DNA from: JAJEDW01 sp963555775
GTDB lineage: Bacteria > Acidobacteriota > Terriglobia > 20CM-2-55-15
Assembly (NCBI GenBank): GCA_963555775.3
Contig: CAUVWY020000009.1
Span: 248,001 to 312,000, forward strand
DNA length: 64,000 nucleotides
Reading direction: 5' to 3'
Shown here piece after piece: positions 30,505-39,191 of this stretch. Below the pieces are notes generated by a model that worked only from the letters and a program-made list of their open reading frames with translations, was not told the DNA's origin and did no database searches. A program made the translations under genes and the position numbers. Numbering within the stretch: position 1 is the stretch's first letter; the number at the start of each line of letters is the position of its first letter.

Positions 30505-33402
30505 CTAATCATCCGCGGCGCGCTCTCCGTTCCCTATCGTCAGGAAGAGATGGTTCCTGATGGCTTCGATCTGAGCTTCCGCGTTTCCGTCCAGTTGTTC
30601 GAATGGAGTCACGCCGTCCGGAAAATTGGCGGGCATTCTGGTGCCGGGAGCGATGGATTGGGGATCCAGTATCCAGTCCAGAACCCATTGCGGCCGGAGG
30701 CGTTCGTATGCCAGGCCGAGGTCCGGCGCCAGGTCCGCGGCATCGCGCGCGGGAATCAGATCCCCTACCTGGTGGCACAACGAGCACTGATTCGCCTCAA
30801 ATAGTTCCGTGCCGATTGCGAGTTGCTCGTTGGTCGCCGCGATGGACGTGTCGATGAACGGGTAGGGGACATTGTCGATCGCCGAGAAGTACTTTCCGAT
30901 CACCATCGACTCTTCCTGGTCCAGATGAAACGTCGGCATTCGTACCGACAACCAGCTGCGCATCGTACTGTCGCCCGGTTCCTGAAGGAAAGAATGGAGC
31001 CACAGCGGCTGCGTCTTGGCGCCTTGCGTATTCAGCAGCGGCGGCCAGAGGCCCGCGTCGGCGATCGTTGAGCGGATGTCGCCGCCGGCCCCTTCGATTT
31101 CGTGACAACCACGGCAATTCCGCTGTGCGATCATCGCGCGTCCGGCTTCGATGTCGGTCGTCAGGTTATTACGCATTTCCAGCGTGATCTCGTCCTTGAC
31201 CAGTCCGGTCAAAACCATGACGATCGCGTCGACCTGTTCTTCATTGAATCCGAAGTCGGGCATCCGAAGCAGTTCTTCGGGACGCTTTTCCCGATCCACG
31301 TCAAAAATGCGCGAATCGCTCAACTTGGCTTCGTACCACGCCGTCCGTTCGTGCGGAATATCCAGAAAACCGAAATCGAATTGGTTGAGAAGCTTGGTTC
31401 CCGCCGTCGTCAGTTCAGTACCGATGGGTTGCGCCGTCTCGTATCCCCCGATGATGTGGCATCCGAAGCAGCCGTACCGTGCGACCAGTCCCTCACCGGT
31501 GATCATGACTTTTTCTTCGAGCGTCATCCCGGTCAGCCGTTCACGCGCCTGGATGCCCGTGGATCCGGTCCGGAGGAATTCCAACGTCACCTCGTCCAAT
31601 GCCGCTTCATCCATGTCGGGAAAGACTTCGGCTTCCCATTCCGGGTTTTCCAGCGACGCGAGATAGGCCGCGACATCCGCGGCTTCCGCATCCGTTAGCC
31701 GCAGGCTTGGCATATTGGTGTCATGCCACACCGCCTCGGGATCGCGGACCCAATTGTAAAGCCAATCGATGGATGTCTTGCTGCCCTGGCTGGCAAGGTT
31801 GTAGCCGAACCTCCTGCGGTGCTGCGTCCGTACCGGGTCTTCGGGCACTGGTCCGACGACGTGACAGGCCAGGCATCCGACCGTCTCCACCAGGGCCTGA
31901 CCGCGTTCGGCATTTCCGTCGGTGCGAGCCGCCACGGGCAGCGTCATGTCCTGGGAGCCGGAGAACAGAAACTCGGTAATCGCCGTGATTTCGGCGTTGT
32001 TCCGGGCTTCATACTCCGGTCCGCTATTGTTGGAGTTGAACCAGAAATTGGGCATCCGGGCTTCAGACTTGAAGGCTTTTGGATCCCGCAGCCACTTCTT
32101 GACCCACTCGGGGTCCAGTTTGCTGCCAACGGTTGTCAGGTCGGGCCCGACCTTGCGGACATCTTCGTAGCCGGGAATGTTGTGGCAACCGAAACAGCCA
32201 TAGGTCCGGATCAGGTCGCGGCCCAAGTTCAGGTCGGCCCCGCCCGGGACATCGCCGGCGCCGGTATGACACTTCAGGCAACTGGCTTCGATCCGGTTCA
32301 TCGGCAGCATGGGCGTTTCGAGGAAATGATCGAGATGCCAGTTCCGCCGAGTTTCCCAATCGGCCTGCTGCTCGGGGCTCTCGGGCATGTGGCCGGCGCG
32401 TGAAAACTCGACGGCACGGTCCAGACCGGCATGGCAAGTGGTGCATCCGAACGAATCGATCGGATGCGGCGAGTCGCTGGCCACAAACCGGTCGAGTCGG
32501 GGGTGGGCCGTGAACGGTTGCTGCCAATCGGCCATGGCCGCCTGATCGATACCCAGATGGCACGTCGTGCATCGGTCGACACGTGGAATCTGCAGGAAGG
32601 GCGCGTCGTAGTAGAGGTTCTGCAGAATCACCTGATCGACCTGCTCCGAAGGGTTCATGAAGTCGAGAACCGGCGCGTTCCGGATCGAGGTGACCAGCAG
32701 ACCCGGGTTCAGCGTGTCTCGGACATTCTCAAGCCGATCGAATTCCGCGAGCAGTGCCCGCAATTCGTCTTCAATGGCGTTGCGCCTTCCGACCAATCCG
32801 TCCAGTTCGGTCTCGGCATCTTCAATAGCAATCGTCAGGCGTTCGACTTCCTGTTCGTACGCATTGATTTCGGCCAGCGTGGCGTCCGCCCTGACGCCCA
32901 GGGGTTCCGCGTTTTCGGGATCGTTCGCGACGGCTTCCTCGTAGTCGTACCGCTCGACGTCATACCGCGCGCGGGCAAACAGATAGCGTTGGTTGGCCGC
33001 ATAGTGGTCGTCGGTCAGGGCCTCGATTCTGTCCCCGATTTCGGCCACCGCCGCGGAGTTCTGGGCCAACTGTTCCCCGGCTTCCAGGCGTTGTGCGTCA
33101 AGCGCGTTGAAGCTGTTCGGATCAATGGCGCCCGCCGCGGCCTGAATGTCCAACTCGGTCTGCTCTACGCTCAGGCGGTTGAAGGCGCGTTGATACACGC
33201 GCCATTCCCGGTTGTAGTCGTCGACGACCATCCAGACCGTGAACACGAACAACAGCAGGCTGGAGATCGCAAACCACTTGTCGAGTTGGTTCGTTTCGTA
33301 CAGTCGGTCTCCGCGCAACGCGATGTTCAGTGCGGGGTCCTTCTTTGCGGGAGGCGGAATGGCGGGTTTTCTCTCGCCGCGGTTCGGTGTTTCGCTACTC
33401 AA
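30505..33402 (-). CDS. Membrane-anchored octahaem cytochrome c with coiled-coil N-terminus
   Basis: 965 residues. One membrane span (about 43-61, WFAISSLLLFVFTVWMVVDD) is followed by a helical, coiled-coil-rich region to about 225 (EVERLTIAIEDAETELDGLV). Eight CxxCH haem sites follow, near residues 276, 320, 374, 402, 512, 646, 763 and 874: CTTCH twice, CLKCH, CFGCH twice, CLACH, CRGCH and CSLCH. WFNSNNSGPEYEARNNAEIT and similar segments between them are cytochrome c-fold repeats. It is the last gene of the Rieske/cytochrome b operon. It would carry electrons from the quinol-oxidising core to soluble or oxidase acceptors, replacing cytochrome c1 or f. Operon membership is clear; the electron route is an inference. 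Confidence 0.9.
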   Translation of the reverse strand: MSSETPNRGERKPAIPPPAKKDPALNIALRGDRLYETNQLDKWFAISSLLLFVFTVWMVVDDYNREWRVYQRAFNRLSVEQTELDIQAAAGAIDPNSFNALDAQRLEAGEQLAQNSAAVAEIGDRIEALTDDHYAANQRYLFARARYDVERYDYEEAVANDPENAEPLGVRADATLAEINAYEQEVERLTIAIEDAETELDGLVGRRNAIEDELRALLAEFDRLENVRDTLNPGLLVTSIRNAPVLDFMNPSEQVDQVILQNLYYDAPFLQIPRVDRCTTCHLGIDQAAMADWQQPFTAHPRLDRFVASDSPHPIDSFGCTTCHAGLDRAVEFSRAGHMPESPEQQADWETRRNWHLDHFLETPMLPMNRIEASCLKCHTGAGDVPGGADLNLGRDLIRTYGCFGCHNIPGYEDVRKVGPDLTTVGSKLDPEWVKKWLRDPKAFKSEARMPNFWFNSNNSGPEYEARNNAEITAITEFLFSGSQDMTLPVAARTDGNAERGQALVETVGCLACHVVGPVPEDPVRTQHRRRFGYNLASQGSKTSIDWLYNWVRDPEAVWHDTNMPSLRLTDAEAADVAAYLASLENPEWEAEVFPDMDEAALDEVTLEFLRTGSTGIQARERLTGMTLEEKVMITGEGLVARYGCFGCHIIGGYETAQPIGTELTTAGTKLLNQFDFGFLDIPHERTAWYEAKLSDSRIFDVDREKRPEELLRMPDFGFNEEQVDAIVMVLTGLVKDEITLEMRNNLTTDIEAGRAMIAQRNCRGCHEIEGAGGDIRSTIADAGLWPPLLNTQGAKTQPLWLHSFLQEPGDSTMRSWLSVRMPTFHLDQEESMVIGKYFSAIDNVPYPFIDTSIAATNEQLAIGTELFEANQCSLCHQVGDLIPARDAADLAPDLGLAYERLRPQWVLDWILDPQSIAPGTRMPANFPDGVTPFEQLDGNAEAQIEAIRNHLFLTIGNGERAADD

Positions 33403-33419
33403 GGCTCTCTCCAGTACGG

Positions 33420-34499
33420 CTAGATATTAAAGAAATACTCCGGGATTCCGATGATGTATTTCAGGTTGAAAAGCCACCGAAGGACCATTTTTATCGGCAG
33501 CGAAGCCATGGCCAGCAGCAGAAAAACCATGAGGTGATATCGGACCGTTCCCAGGTTTGTATAAAACTGTTTGAAGATTGTCTTCGCCAGCAGGATCGGG
33601 GGGATCAGAAAGTACCCGATCACGACGAGAAATCCGACACTTTCCCGAACCAGTATGTTGGACGGGCGGCCCATTCCCAGCAACCGGACCCAGAAATAGT
33701 CGGACAGATCGACGTTGACGAGCGCTTCGAGCTTGTGTGTGTCCCAAAACTCGTATGGACCGAAGAAGTTCCAGTTCGGTCCGCGCAAAAACGTACCCAG
33801 AATGACCAGCAAAACCCACAGGATGAGAAAGCCGAACAGGAACGTCATGATCTCCCAACTGCGTTCCCGGAATGTGAAGTAGCCATTCCCCTTTGGATTG
33901 GTATCGATGTAGGGAATCGCCATCAACCCCACGATGATCAGGCTGGGAAACACGACGCCCGCCAGCCACGGGTCGAAGTACACCAGCATTTCCTGCAGAC
34001 CGAGGAAGTACCAGGGGGCTTTCGACGGGTTCGGCGTGCTTGCCGGGTTTGCGGATTCTTCCAGAGGCGCCGGGATCAGGATCGACCAGCCCACCAGAAC
34101 CACGGTCAACAGAACCATGACGATCAATTCGGTGTAAACCAGATCCGGCCAACTCAGAACCTTCTCGGCTGTCTCATCCTTTTCCAGAATCGGCTTGCCT
34201 TCCTCGACGCGCTTGTCGTTGCGGATCGCTTCCCGCATCGAGAACCACGTGAAGAAGGGAATGAGAAAGAGCATGCCCACGATGGGCACGTTGTCCGGTT
34301 TGGTCACGATCAGGTAGAAATCTTCGTCGAACATGCTGATCGCGATAAACACGAACATTGACGGAAAAAGGATCGCCGCCGCCTTGTTCGTGTAAAAGAC
34401 GTGGCGGTATTTGGCCGACACGAACAGGAGAATCGCCGACAACGTGATCAGAATTTCCGGGGCGGTCAGGTAATTGATGATGTTCTTGATAAGATCCAT
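33420..34499 (-). CDS. Cytochrome b C-terminal (PetD/subunit IV-like) protein
   Basis: 359 residues, much longer than plant-type subunit IV. An N-terminal membrane region (APEILITLSAILLFVSAKY, MLFLIPFFTWFSM) precedes the conserved cytochrome b C-terminal part: KAPWYFLGLQEMLVYFDPW, VVFPSLIIVGLMAIPYID and GYFTFRERSWEIM. The quinol-oxidation PEWY motif is APWY here, lacking the usual Glu. Additional helices follow (MTFLFGFLILWVLLVILG, ESVGFLVVIGYFLIPPILLA). With the separate cytochrome b6 gene upstream it forms a split cytochrome b of the b6f/menaquinol type. Confidence 0.9.
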   Translation of the reverse strand: MDLIKNIINYLTAPEILITLSAILLFVSAKYRHVFYTNKAAAILFPSMFVFIAISMFDEDFYLIVTKPDNVPIVGMLFLIPFFTWFSMREAIRNDKRVEEGKPILEKDETAEKVLSWPDLVYTELIVMVLLTVVLVGWSILIPAPLEESANPASTPNPSKAPWYFLGLQEMLVYFDPWLAGVVFPSLIIVGLMAIPYIDTNPKGNGYFTFRERSWEIMTFLFGFLILWVLLVILGTFLRGPNWNFFGPYEFWDTHKLEALVNVDLSDYFWVRLLGMGRPSNILVRESVGFLVVIGYFLIPPILLAKTIFKQFYTNLGTVRYHLMVFLLLAMASLPIKMVLRWLFNLKYIIGIPEYFFNI

Positions 34500-34514
34500 T
34501 CGATTTCCCGCTTT

Positions 34515-35330
34515 CTATAGGGGCCCGGAAATGCCGCCGTCGCGGCGAATACGCCAGAAATGGATCGCCATGAGAAAACCGGCGACCAGAGGCAACCCGA
34601 CACAGTGAAGAACATAGAAACGCAGCAGCGCGGCCTCGCCTACGAAGGTTCCGCCCAGAAGGACGAACCGCGCGTCGCTTGTGCTGCTGACAAGCGGGAT
34701 ATTGTTTCCGAGCGCCAGCAGGGCCGCACCGGGCCCCTCATACCCCGCAAACGGCGTCGCTCGCGCCATGTTGGAGCCGACCGTAATAGCCCACATCGCC
34801 AGTTGGTCCCACGGAAGCAGATATCCGGTGAAGCTCAGCAGAAGCGTCAGAACCAGCAGGATGACGCCGACGCCCCAATTGAATTCGCGGGGCGGCTTGT
34901 ACGAACCGGTCATGAATACACGGAACATGTGCAGCCACACGCTGATGACCATCAAATGCGCTCCCCAGCGATGAATCTCGCGCATGATGCCGAGCGGTAC
35001 CTGTTCGCGCAGGTCGATAATGTCAACGTACGCATACTCGATCGTCGGGCGGTAGTAGAACATCAGGAGCAGACCGGTGAAGGTCAGCACCAGAAACAGG
35101 AAGAACGTGATACCGCCCATGCACCAGGTGAACCGAAGCCGGATGCCCGACTTCCGGACTTTCACCGGATGGAGGTGCAGGAAGACGTTGCCCAGCATGA
35201 CCAGCATTCGCTTCCGGTCGGAACTGGGAACGCCGACGCGAAAGACCGAACGGTAAACCTGGCTCTTCTGGATTGCCTCGCCCAGTTTCGCGGGTGACAG
35301 GTTCGATAGAAGTTCCTTGAATTGACTCAT
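34515..35330 (-). CDS. Cytochrome b6-type subunit of quinol:cytochrome c reductase
   Basis: 271 residues with four core helices. Haem ligands are His120 and His134 (IHRWGAHLMVISVWLHMF) and His242 and His257 (LHCVGLPLVAGFLMAIHFWR). The 15-residue offset of the second pair is the b6-type spacing, not the 14 of mitochondrial cytochrome b. Cys70 in FTWCMGGITFF aligns with the cysteine that binds the extra haem c(i) in b6f complexes. LPWDQLAMWAITVG is the quinol-site helix. It oxidises menaquinol or another quinol together with the Rieske protein. It is encoded 15 bp before the PetD-like gene. Confidence 0.93.
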   Translation of the reverse strand: MSQFKELLSNLSPAKLGEAIQKSQVYRSVFRVGVPSSDRKRMLVMLGNVFLHLHPVKVRKSGIRLRFTWCMGGITFFLFLVLTFTGLLLMFYYRPTIEYAYVDIIDLREQVPLGIMREIHRWGAHLMVISVWLHMFRVFMTGSYKPPREFNWGVGVILLVLTLLLSFTGYLLPWDQLAMWAITVGSNMARATPFAGYEGPGAALLALGNNIPLVSSTSDARFVLLGGTFVGEAALLRFYVLHCVGLPLVAGFLMAIHFWRIRRDGGISGPL

Positions 35331-35399
35331 AAATCCTTCAATTAATTGCGCGGCTACAGACCACGCCTGCTGTAGGAATCAAGATGTATGGCGTTGGTG

Positions 35400-35942
35400 C
35401 TACAGATCCAGATATGCTCCGGGAAGTGTCCATTCACCTTTTTCCTGCTGGAACTTGCGACCCTTGTCGACAAGGACCTGACCGTCTTCGGCAAGGCTGA
35501 TACTGAATCGTTCCAGAGGTCGCGGCGCCGGCCCTTCAAAGTTGATGCCAGTGATATAAAAACCGCTGCCGTGGCAGGGGCACTTGAATTTTTTTTCAGC
35601 CGAGAGCCAGTTGGGCGTGCAACCCAGGTGCGTGCAAGTTGTCGACAAGACGTAAATTCCCTCTTCTTCACGCACCAGCCAGACGCCGAAACCCTCCTTG
35701 AAGCGTTCGTCGACGACGCCGAGTTGGAATTCCTCCGGCCGTCCCGCGCGGAACGTCGACGGGGGTTCGAACAAGACATTGGGAAACATGAAGCGCGCTG
35801 TCGCCGTCCCGGCGGCGAGCATCGACGCGGTAAAAGAGACCCACGCCAGGCTCATCCACGAAAAGAAGGATCGGCGGGATGCATCCGCGGGTTTCCCCGA
35901 ACGTGCCCCGAGTGCGGACTTCAAAGGATTTTCTCTGCTCAT
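35400..35942 (-). CDS. Rieske [2Fe-2S] iron-sulfur subunit
   Basis: 180 residues. An N-terminal twin arginine (SRRSFFSWM) precedes a membrane anchor (about 27-48), typical of Tat-inserted Rieske proteins. The cluster-binding boxes are C103-T-H105-L-G-C108 and C121-P-C-H124-G-S, giving two Cys and two His ligands plus the disulfide. VGRPEEF-type beta strands and PLERFSISLAEDGQVLVD complete the fold. It takes the first electron from quinol in the bc-type complex encoded by the surrounding operon. The upstream gene codes for a membrane-anchored HEAT-repeat protein. Confidence 0.94.
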   Translation of the reverse strand: MSRENPLKSALGARSGKPADASRRSFFSWMSLAWVSFTASMLAAGTATARFMFPNVLFEPPSTFRAGRPEEFQLGVVDERFKEGFGVWLVREEEGIYVLSTTCTHLGCTPNWLSAEKKFKCPCHGSGFYITGINFEGPAPRPLERFSISLAEDGQVLVDKGRKFQQEKGEWTLPGAYLDL

Positions 35943-35996
35943 TTCAGACTCCTGGAGTCGATGAAGACCTCAGTTATGACTGGCAATAAATACGAA

Positions 35997-36947
35997 TCAA
36001 TAGAGTTTCAGCGCCGCAATCGCGGCGTCCCGGACTTTCAAACTTGGATCCTCCGTGCTCAACATCAAGAGATGATCCCTGGCCCCGTCCAATTGAAGCA
36101 AGCCGAGGCAATGGACGGCGTTCGTGATGACGGTTTCCTTGTCCTCTTCGGACATCTCCGCGAAATCGGCAAAGTACTCGCGGTCCGTCACCAATACCAA
36201 CAACTCCGACCCGCTTGCGTCGCCCAGTTGCGCCAGTGACATCGCGGCGGTCCAGCGAACGTCCGGCGCGACATCGTTCAGCGTGATCTGAAGGCCCTGG
36301 ATCGCCATGGGGTTCTTCAGAGCGCCGAGAACGTAGGCGGCCATCTGACGGACTCCCGCGTCGGGGCCATCGAGCAACTCGACGACCGCGGGAGCGGCCG
36401 AGGGGTCGGCGATCTCGCCGAGGGCCCACATCGTCCAGATCCGGGTTTCCGCATCGGGGTCCGACAGGCCGACCGTGAGTGCGGGAATCGCCCGTACGTC
36501 ACCGAGGTGCCCGATGCTCATTGCAAGAAATCGGCGCACCTGCATCGCGGTTGCCAACGATGCCGGGTCGATTGGGTTGTCGGTATCTTCCAGCGCCGGC
36601 CGGGCATCGATGTAGGTCTCCAGCAGTTCGCCCGCGAATTCGGTATCGCGGAGTTCGTCGGCCTGGACGGCGATGACGTTGGTCAGTTCCGCCGCGGCCT
36701 GCCACATTCGGCGATCGAGAACCGACGAGCCGCGGCCGTTGCGGATCTGGCTCAGGTAGGCCTCGGGAGATCTCTCCTCGTAGGCCATGTAACCGAACAG
36801 CACGAAAATGCCCACGCCGAACGCAATGATGATCAGCGGAAACAGGAAGAACTGAGCCACGAGAAGCGACGTGGGTTTCTTGACTTCAGTCAGGTCCGGC
36901 AGATCCTCCTGGGGAGGAACCGAAATGGGATTTTCGTTGGAGTCCAT
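35997..36947 (-). CDS. Membrane-anchored HEAT-repeat protein, first gene of the reductase operon
   Basis: 316 residues from ATG 36947 (MDSNENPIS). One transmembrane helix (about 28-55, LLVAQFFLFPLIIIAFGVGIF) follows an acidic Pro-rich leader. The rest is HEAT/PBS-type helical repeats: ATAMQVRRFLAMSIGHLGD, IPALTVGLSDPDAETRIWTMWALGEIAD, AAPAVVELLDGPDAGVRQMAAYVLG, and similar units to the C-terminus. It has no catalytic motif. HEAT-repeat proteins often bridge complexes, so a structural or assembly role for the cytochrome bc-type complex is inferred from operon position. Confidence 0.82.
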   Translation of the reverse strand: MDSNENPISVPPQEDLPDLTEVKKPTSLLVAQFFLFPLIIIAFGVGIFVLFGYMAYEERSPEAYLSQIRNGRGSSVLDRRMWQAAAELTNVIAVQADELRDTEFAGELLETYIDARPALEDTDNPIDPASLATAMQVRRFLAMSIGHLGDVRAIPALTVGLSDPDAETRIWTMWALGEIADPSAAPAVVELLDGPDAGVRQMAAYVLGALKNPMAIQGLQITLNDVAPDVRWTAAMSLAQLGDASGSELLVLVTDREYFADFAEMSEEDKETVITNAVHCLGLLQLDGARDHLLMLSTEDPSLKVRDAAIAALKLY

Positions 36948-37106
36948 AGTCTGTACGGCGCCGCGCCGACTACCGGGAACCAAACCCGATTCGACAACAC
37001 GGGCAACATGGCAGGATAAGAAAATTGCCCATGCTGCGTCAACCGTTACCCGCCTTGAAAGTGGAGTATTTGCGGCTTGCCTGGGTTTCCGGGCTCTGGA
37101 GGGATT

Positions 37107-37556
37107 TCAGAAGTTTTTTCGCGTGTCCAGAATCAGCGTTACCGGTCCGCTGTTTGTGAGTTCGACGTCCATCATGGTCTGGAACACCCCGGTTTCGACC
37201 TGGACATCGTGAGACCTGACCGAATCGACAAACCGATCGTACAGCCGGCTGCCTTCCTCGGGGGCCGCGGCCCGGACGAAGGACGGTCGGCGTCCCTTGC
37301 GGCAATCGCCCAGGAGAGTGAACTGGGAAACAGCCAGCAGCGCACCGCCGGTTTCGAGCAGCGAACGGTTCATGCGCCCGGATTCGTCTTCCATGACACG
37401 TAGATGAACCACCCTGTGCGCCAGGGTTTCGGCGTCTTCGTTCGAATCCCCGTCCTCGACGCCCACCAGAACCATCAGACCCGCGCCGATGCGGCTGTGC
37501 TCTTTGCCGCCAATCCTGACGGCGGCCTCGGTCACACGTTGGACGACGGCGCGCAC
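37107..37556 (-). CDS. dtd: D-aminoacyl-tRNA deacylase
   Basis: 149 residues from GTG 37556 (MRAVVQRVTEAAVRIGG). The DTD active-site motifs SQFTLLGD and NSGPVTLIL are present; the Gly-cisPro element is in the second. The enzyme removes D-amino acids (and mischarged glycine) from tRNAs. GTG overlaps the DHH gene stop in TAGTG, pointing to translational coupling with that upstream gene. Open codons upstream belong to another frame of the DHH gene. Confidence 0.93.
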   Translation of the reverse strand: MRAVVQRVTEAAVRIGGKEHSRIGAGLMVLVGVEDGDSNEDAETLAHRVVHLRVMEDESGRMNRSLLETGGALLAVSQFTLLGDCRKGRRPSFVRAAAPEEGSRLYDRFVDSVRSHDVQVETGVFQTMMDVELTNSGPVTLILDTRKNF

Positions 37557-38947
37557 TATTTCGAATGATTTCGGAGACTTGCCAGAAACTGCCGTTCGAG
37601 CTTCCCGTTGATCGCGCGGGTGTTGCGCGGGCCGGTATGCCACTCCTCGCAGAGCCGCGTCATTGGAACGATGGCTTTCGCCATGGAAGCGTGTCCCCCG
37701 GCCGATCCCATGGCGCCGAATGCCTCCTTCAGTACCTTGCCGGCCGCGCGGACGTAGCCCACGTTTCGCACCGAAATGACCAGGTCGGAATCGAAAATAC
37801 CGCTGACCACGGCCCATTCGATGCCTTCGAACTGGAGACTGAAGTCCGCTATCTGCGGAATCAGGTCCTCGCGTTCGACGCGGCCCAGATGCACGAATGC
37901 CACCTTGTCGACCACATGGCGCGTCTTGAGCGCATGGCCCAGCGCGTCGATAGCCGAAGGTGGCAATTCGGGTCGTTCGATGCGCCGCAGCAGGTTGTGG
38001 TTCGCGAGCGGATACAGGTAGGAAAACGCCTCCACGTCCCATTCGTTCGTTTCACGCGCCAGCAGGAAGGTGTCGCTCTTGATGCCGTACAGCATCGCCG
38101 TGGCAAGCCGTTGGCCCACGCTGTGGCCGGTCGAAAGAAGATATTCGAGCAGGATCGTGGCCGTTGCCCCGTAACCGGGTCGGATGTCGCGGATCTTGGC
38201 TTCGTAGCCAAACTGCTCGGGATGATGATCCACAACCAGGTCGATTCTCGGAAGCAGCGTCCGAATATGCGGCGGTTGAAGATCGACCATCGCGATGCGG
38301 TCGTATTCGGGCACGTCTTCGGGATGGAGTTGCGCGACTTCAATTTCCAGAAGCCGTGCCATCGCGATGTTTTCGGGGCGAGTGGCGCGGCCGAAACTGC
38401 CGATGGTCGCCGTCTGTTTGTGCCGGCCCAGGACATGCCGCAGAGCGAGGCCGCTGGCGATCGCGTCCGGATCCGGATCGTCCTGCAAGAGAATGAGCAC
38501 GGCCTTTGCGTGCTCGAACTGCGCCCGCACCTCCTCGACCCGGCGGGCAGTCTGCGCCAAAACGATATGCCACCGCAGGTTCCCTTCGAGCAACTCCTGC
38601 ATCGTGATGCAGTGGACATACCCGGAGCGTTCGGCAACCCGGTCCCGTTCGTCGGTGATCACCAGCGTCGGCACCCGGCGCCCATACGTTTCGGCAAGTT
38701 CCAATGCGGCGTTGGTGCGCTCGAAGTTATCGGACTGTATCAGAAGAAGGTCGATCTTCTCGCCGCTGAGAATATTCTTGAGTGAGAGGTTGTTGCGCCC
38801 CGGGAGGGAAACATCCTGGCCGTGGGACTTGAGGTGGCGTTTCGCGGCGGGGTCGGTGACAACATAGGTTGTCTTTCCGTTCCCCGCGAAATAGTCCTTG
38901 AGTAGGCCAGCTAGATAATCTTCTTCAATATATGCGAGAGAACGCAT
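37556..38947 (-). CDS. DHH-family phosphoesterase (NrnA-like) with N-terminal nucleotide-binding domain
   Basis: 463 residues from ATG 38947 (MRSLAYIEEDYLAGLL). The first 120 residues resemble a TrkA-N/Rossmann module (RRVPTLVITDERDRVAER). The DHH domain follows: VLILLQDDPDPDAIASGLAL, MVDLQPPHIRTLL and the metal-binding VVDHHPEQFG. The C-terminal DHHA1 part contains GSAGGHASMAKAIVP. NrnA-type enzymes degrade nano-RNA, pAp or cyclic dinucleotides, so the exact substrate is uncertain. Open codons up to 39028 precede this start without family similarity. It is followed by dtd with overlapping stop and start. Confidence 0.85.
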   Translation of the reverse strand: MRSLAYIEEDYLAGLLKDYFAGNGKTTYVVTDPAAKRHLKSHGQDVSLPGRNNLSLKNILSGEKIDLLLIQSDNFERTNAALELAETYGRRVPTLVITDERDRVAERSGYVHCITMQELLEGNLRWHIVLAQTARRVEEVRAQFEHAKAVLILLQDDPDPDAIASGLALRHVLGRHKQTATIGSFGRATRPENIAMARLLEIEVAQLHPEDVPEYDRIAMVDLQPPHIRTLLPRIDLVVDHHPEQFGYEAKIRDIRPGYGATATILLEYLLSTGHSVGQRLATAMLYGIKSDTFLLARETNEWDVEAFSYLYPLANHNLLRRIERPELPPSAIDALGHALKTRHVVDKVAFVHLGRVEREDLIPQIADFSLQFEGIEWAVVSGIFDSDLVISVRNVGYVRAAGKVLKEAFGAMGSAGGHASMAKAIVPMTRLCEEWHTGPRNTRAINGKLERQFLASLRNHSK

Positions 38948-39086
38948 AAGGCGTTTCGAACTGGCGCCTCGATCCGAGGCCAATAAAAAATGCACCCTGT
39001 TTTTCCAAAGGTGCCCGTCGTGCGTCAAACCTGTAACGAAGTAGCCAGTCAGTTATCGATTCTAGGCCCCGGGTGCTCTGAAGTAA

Positions 39087-39096
39087 AGGGGCGTCC
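39087..39096. repeat. Target-site duplication, left side of IS copy 3
   Basis: AGGGGCGTCC immediately precedes the left inverted repeat and is repeated at 41013-41022. This copy stands alone with its own duplication, in contrast to copies 1 and 2. Confidence 0.95.
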
Positions 39097-39155
39097 CAGG
39101 GTGAATTTGTCCTTCCAGTGAACGTACGAGAATTCAGTGGTTTAACCTGACAAGC

Positions 39156-39184
39156 TGGACATAGCGAGGAGATTCCTGTATAAA
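39156..39184 (+). promoter_or_regulatory. Promoter of the insertion sequence, copy 3
   Basis: TGGACA (39156-39161) and TATAAA (39179-39184), spacer 17, unchanged from the other copies. Confidence 0.7.
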
Positions 39185-39191
39185 ACGCTGA

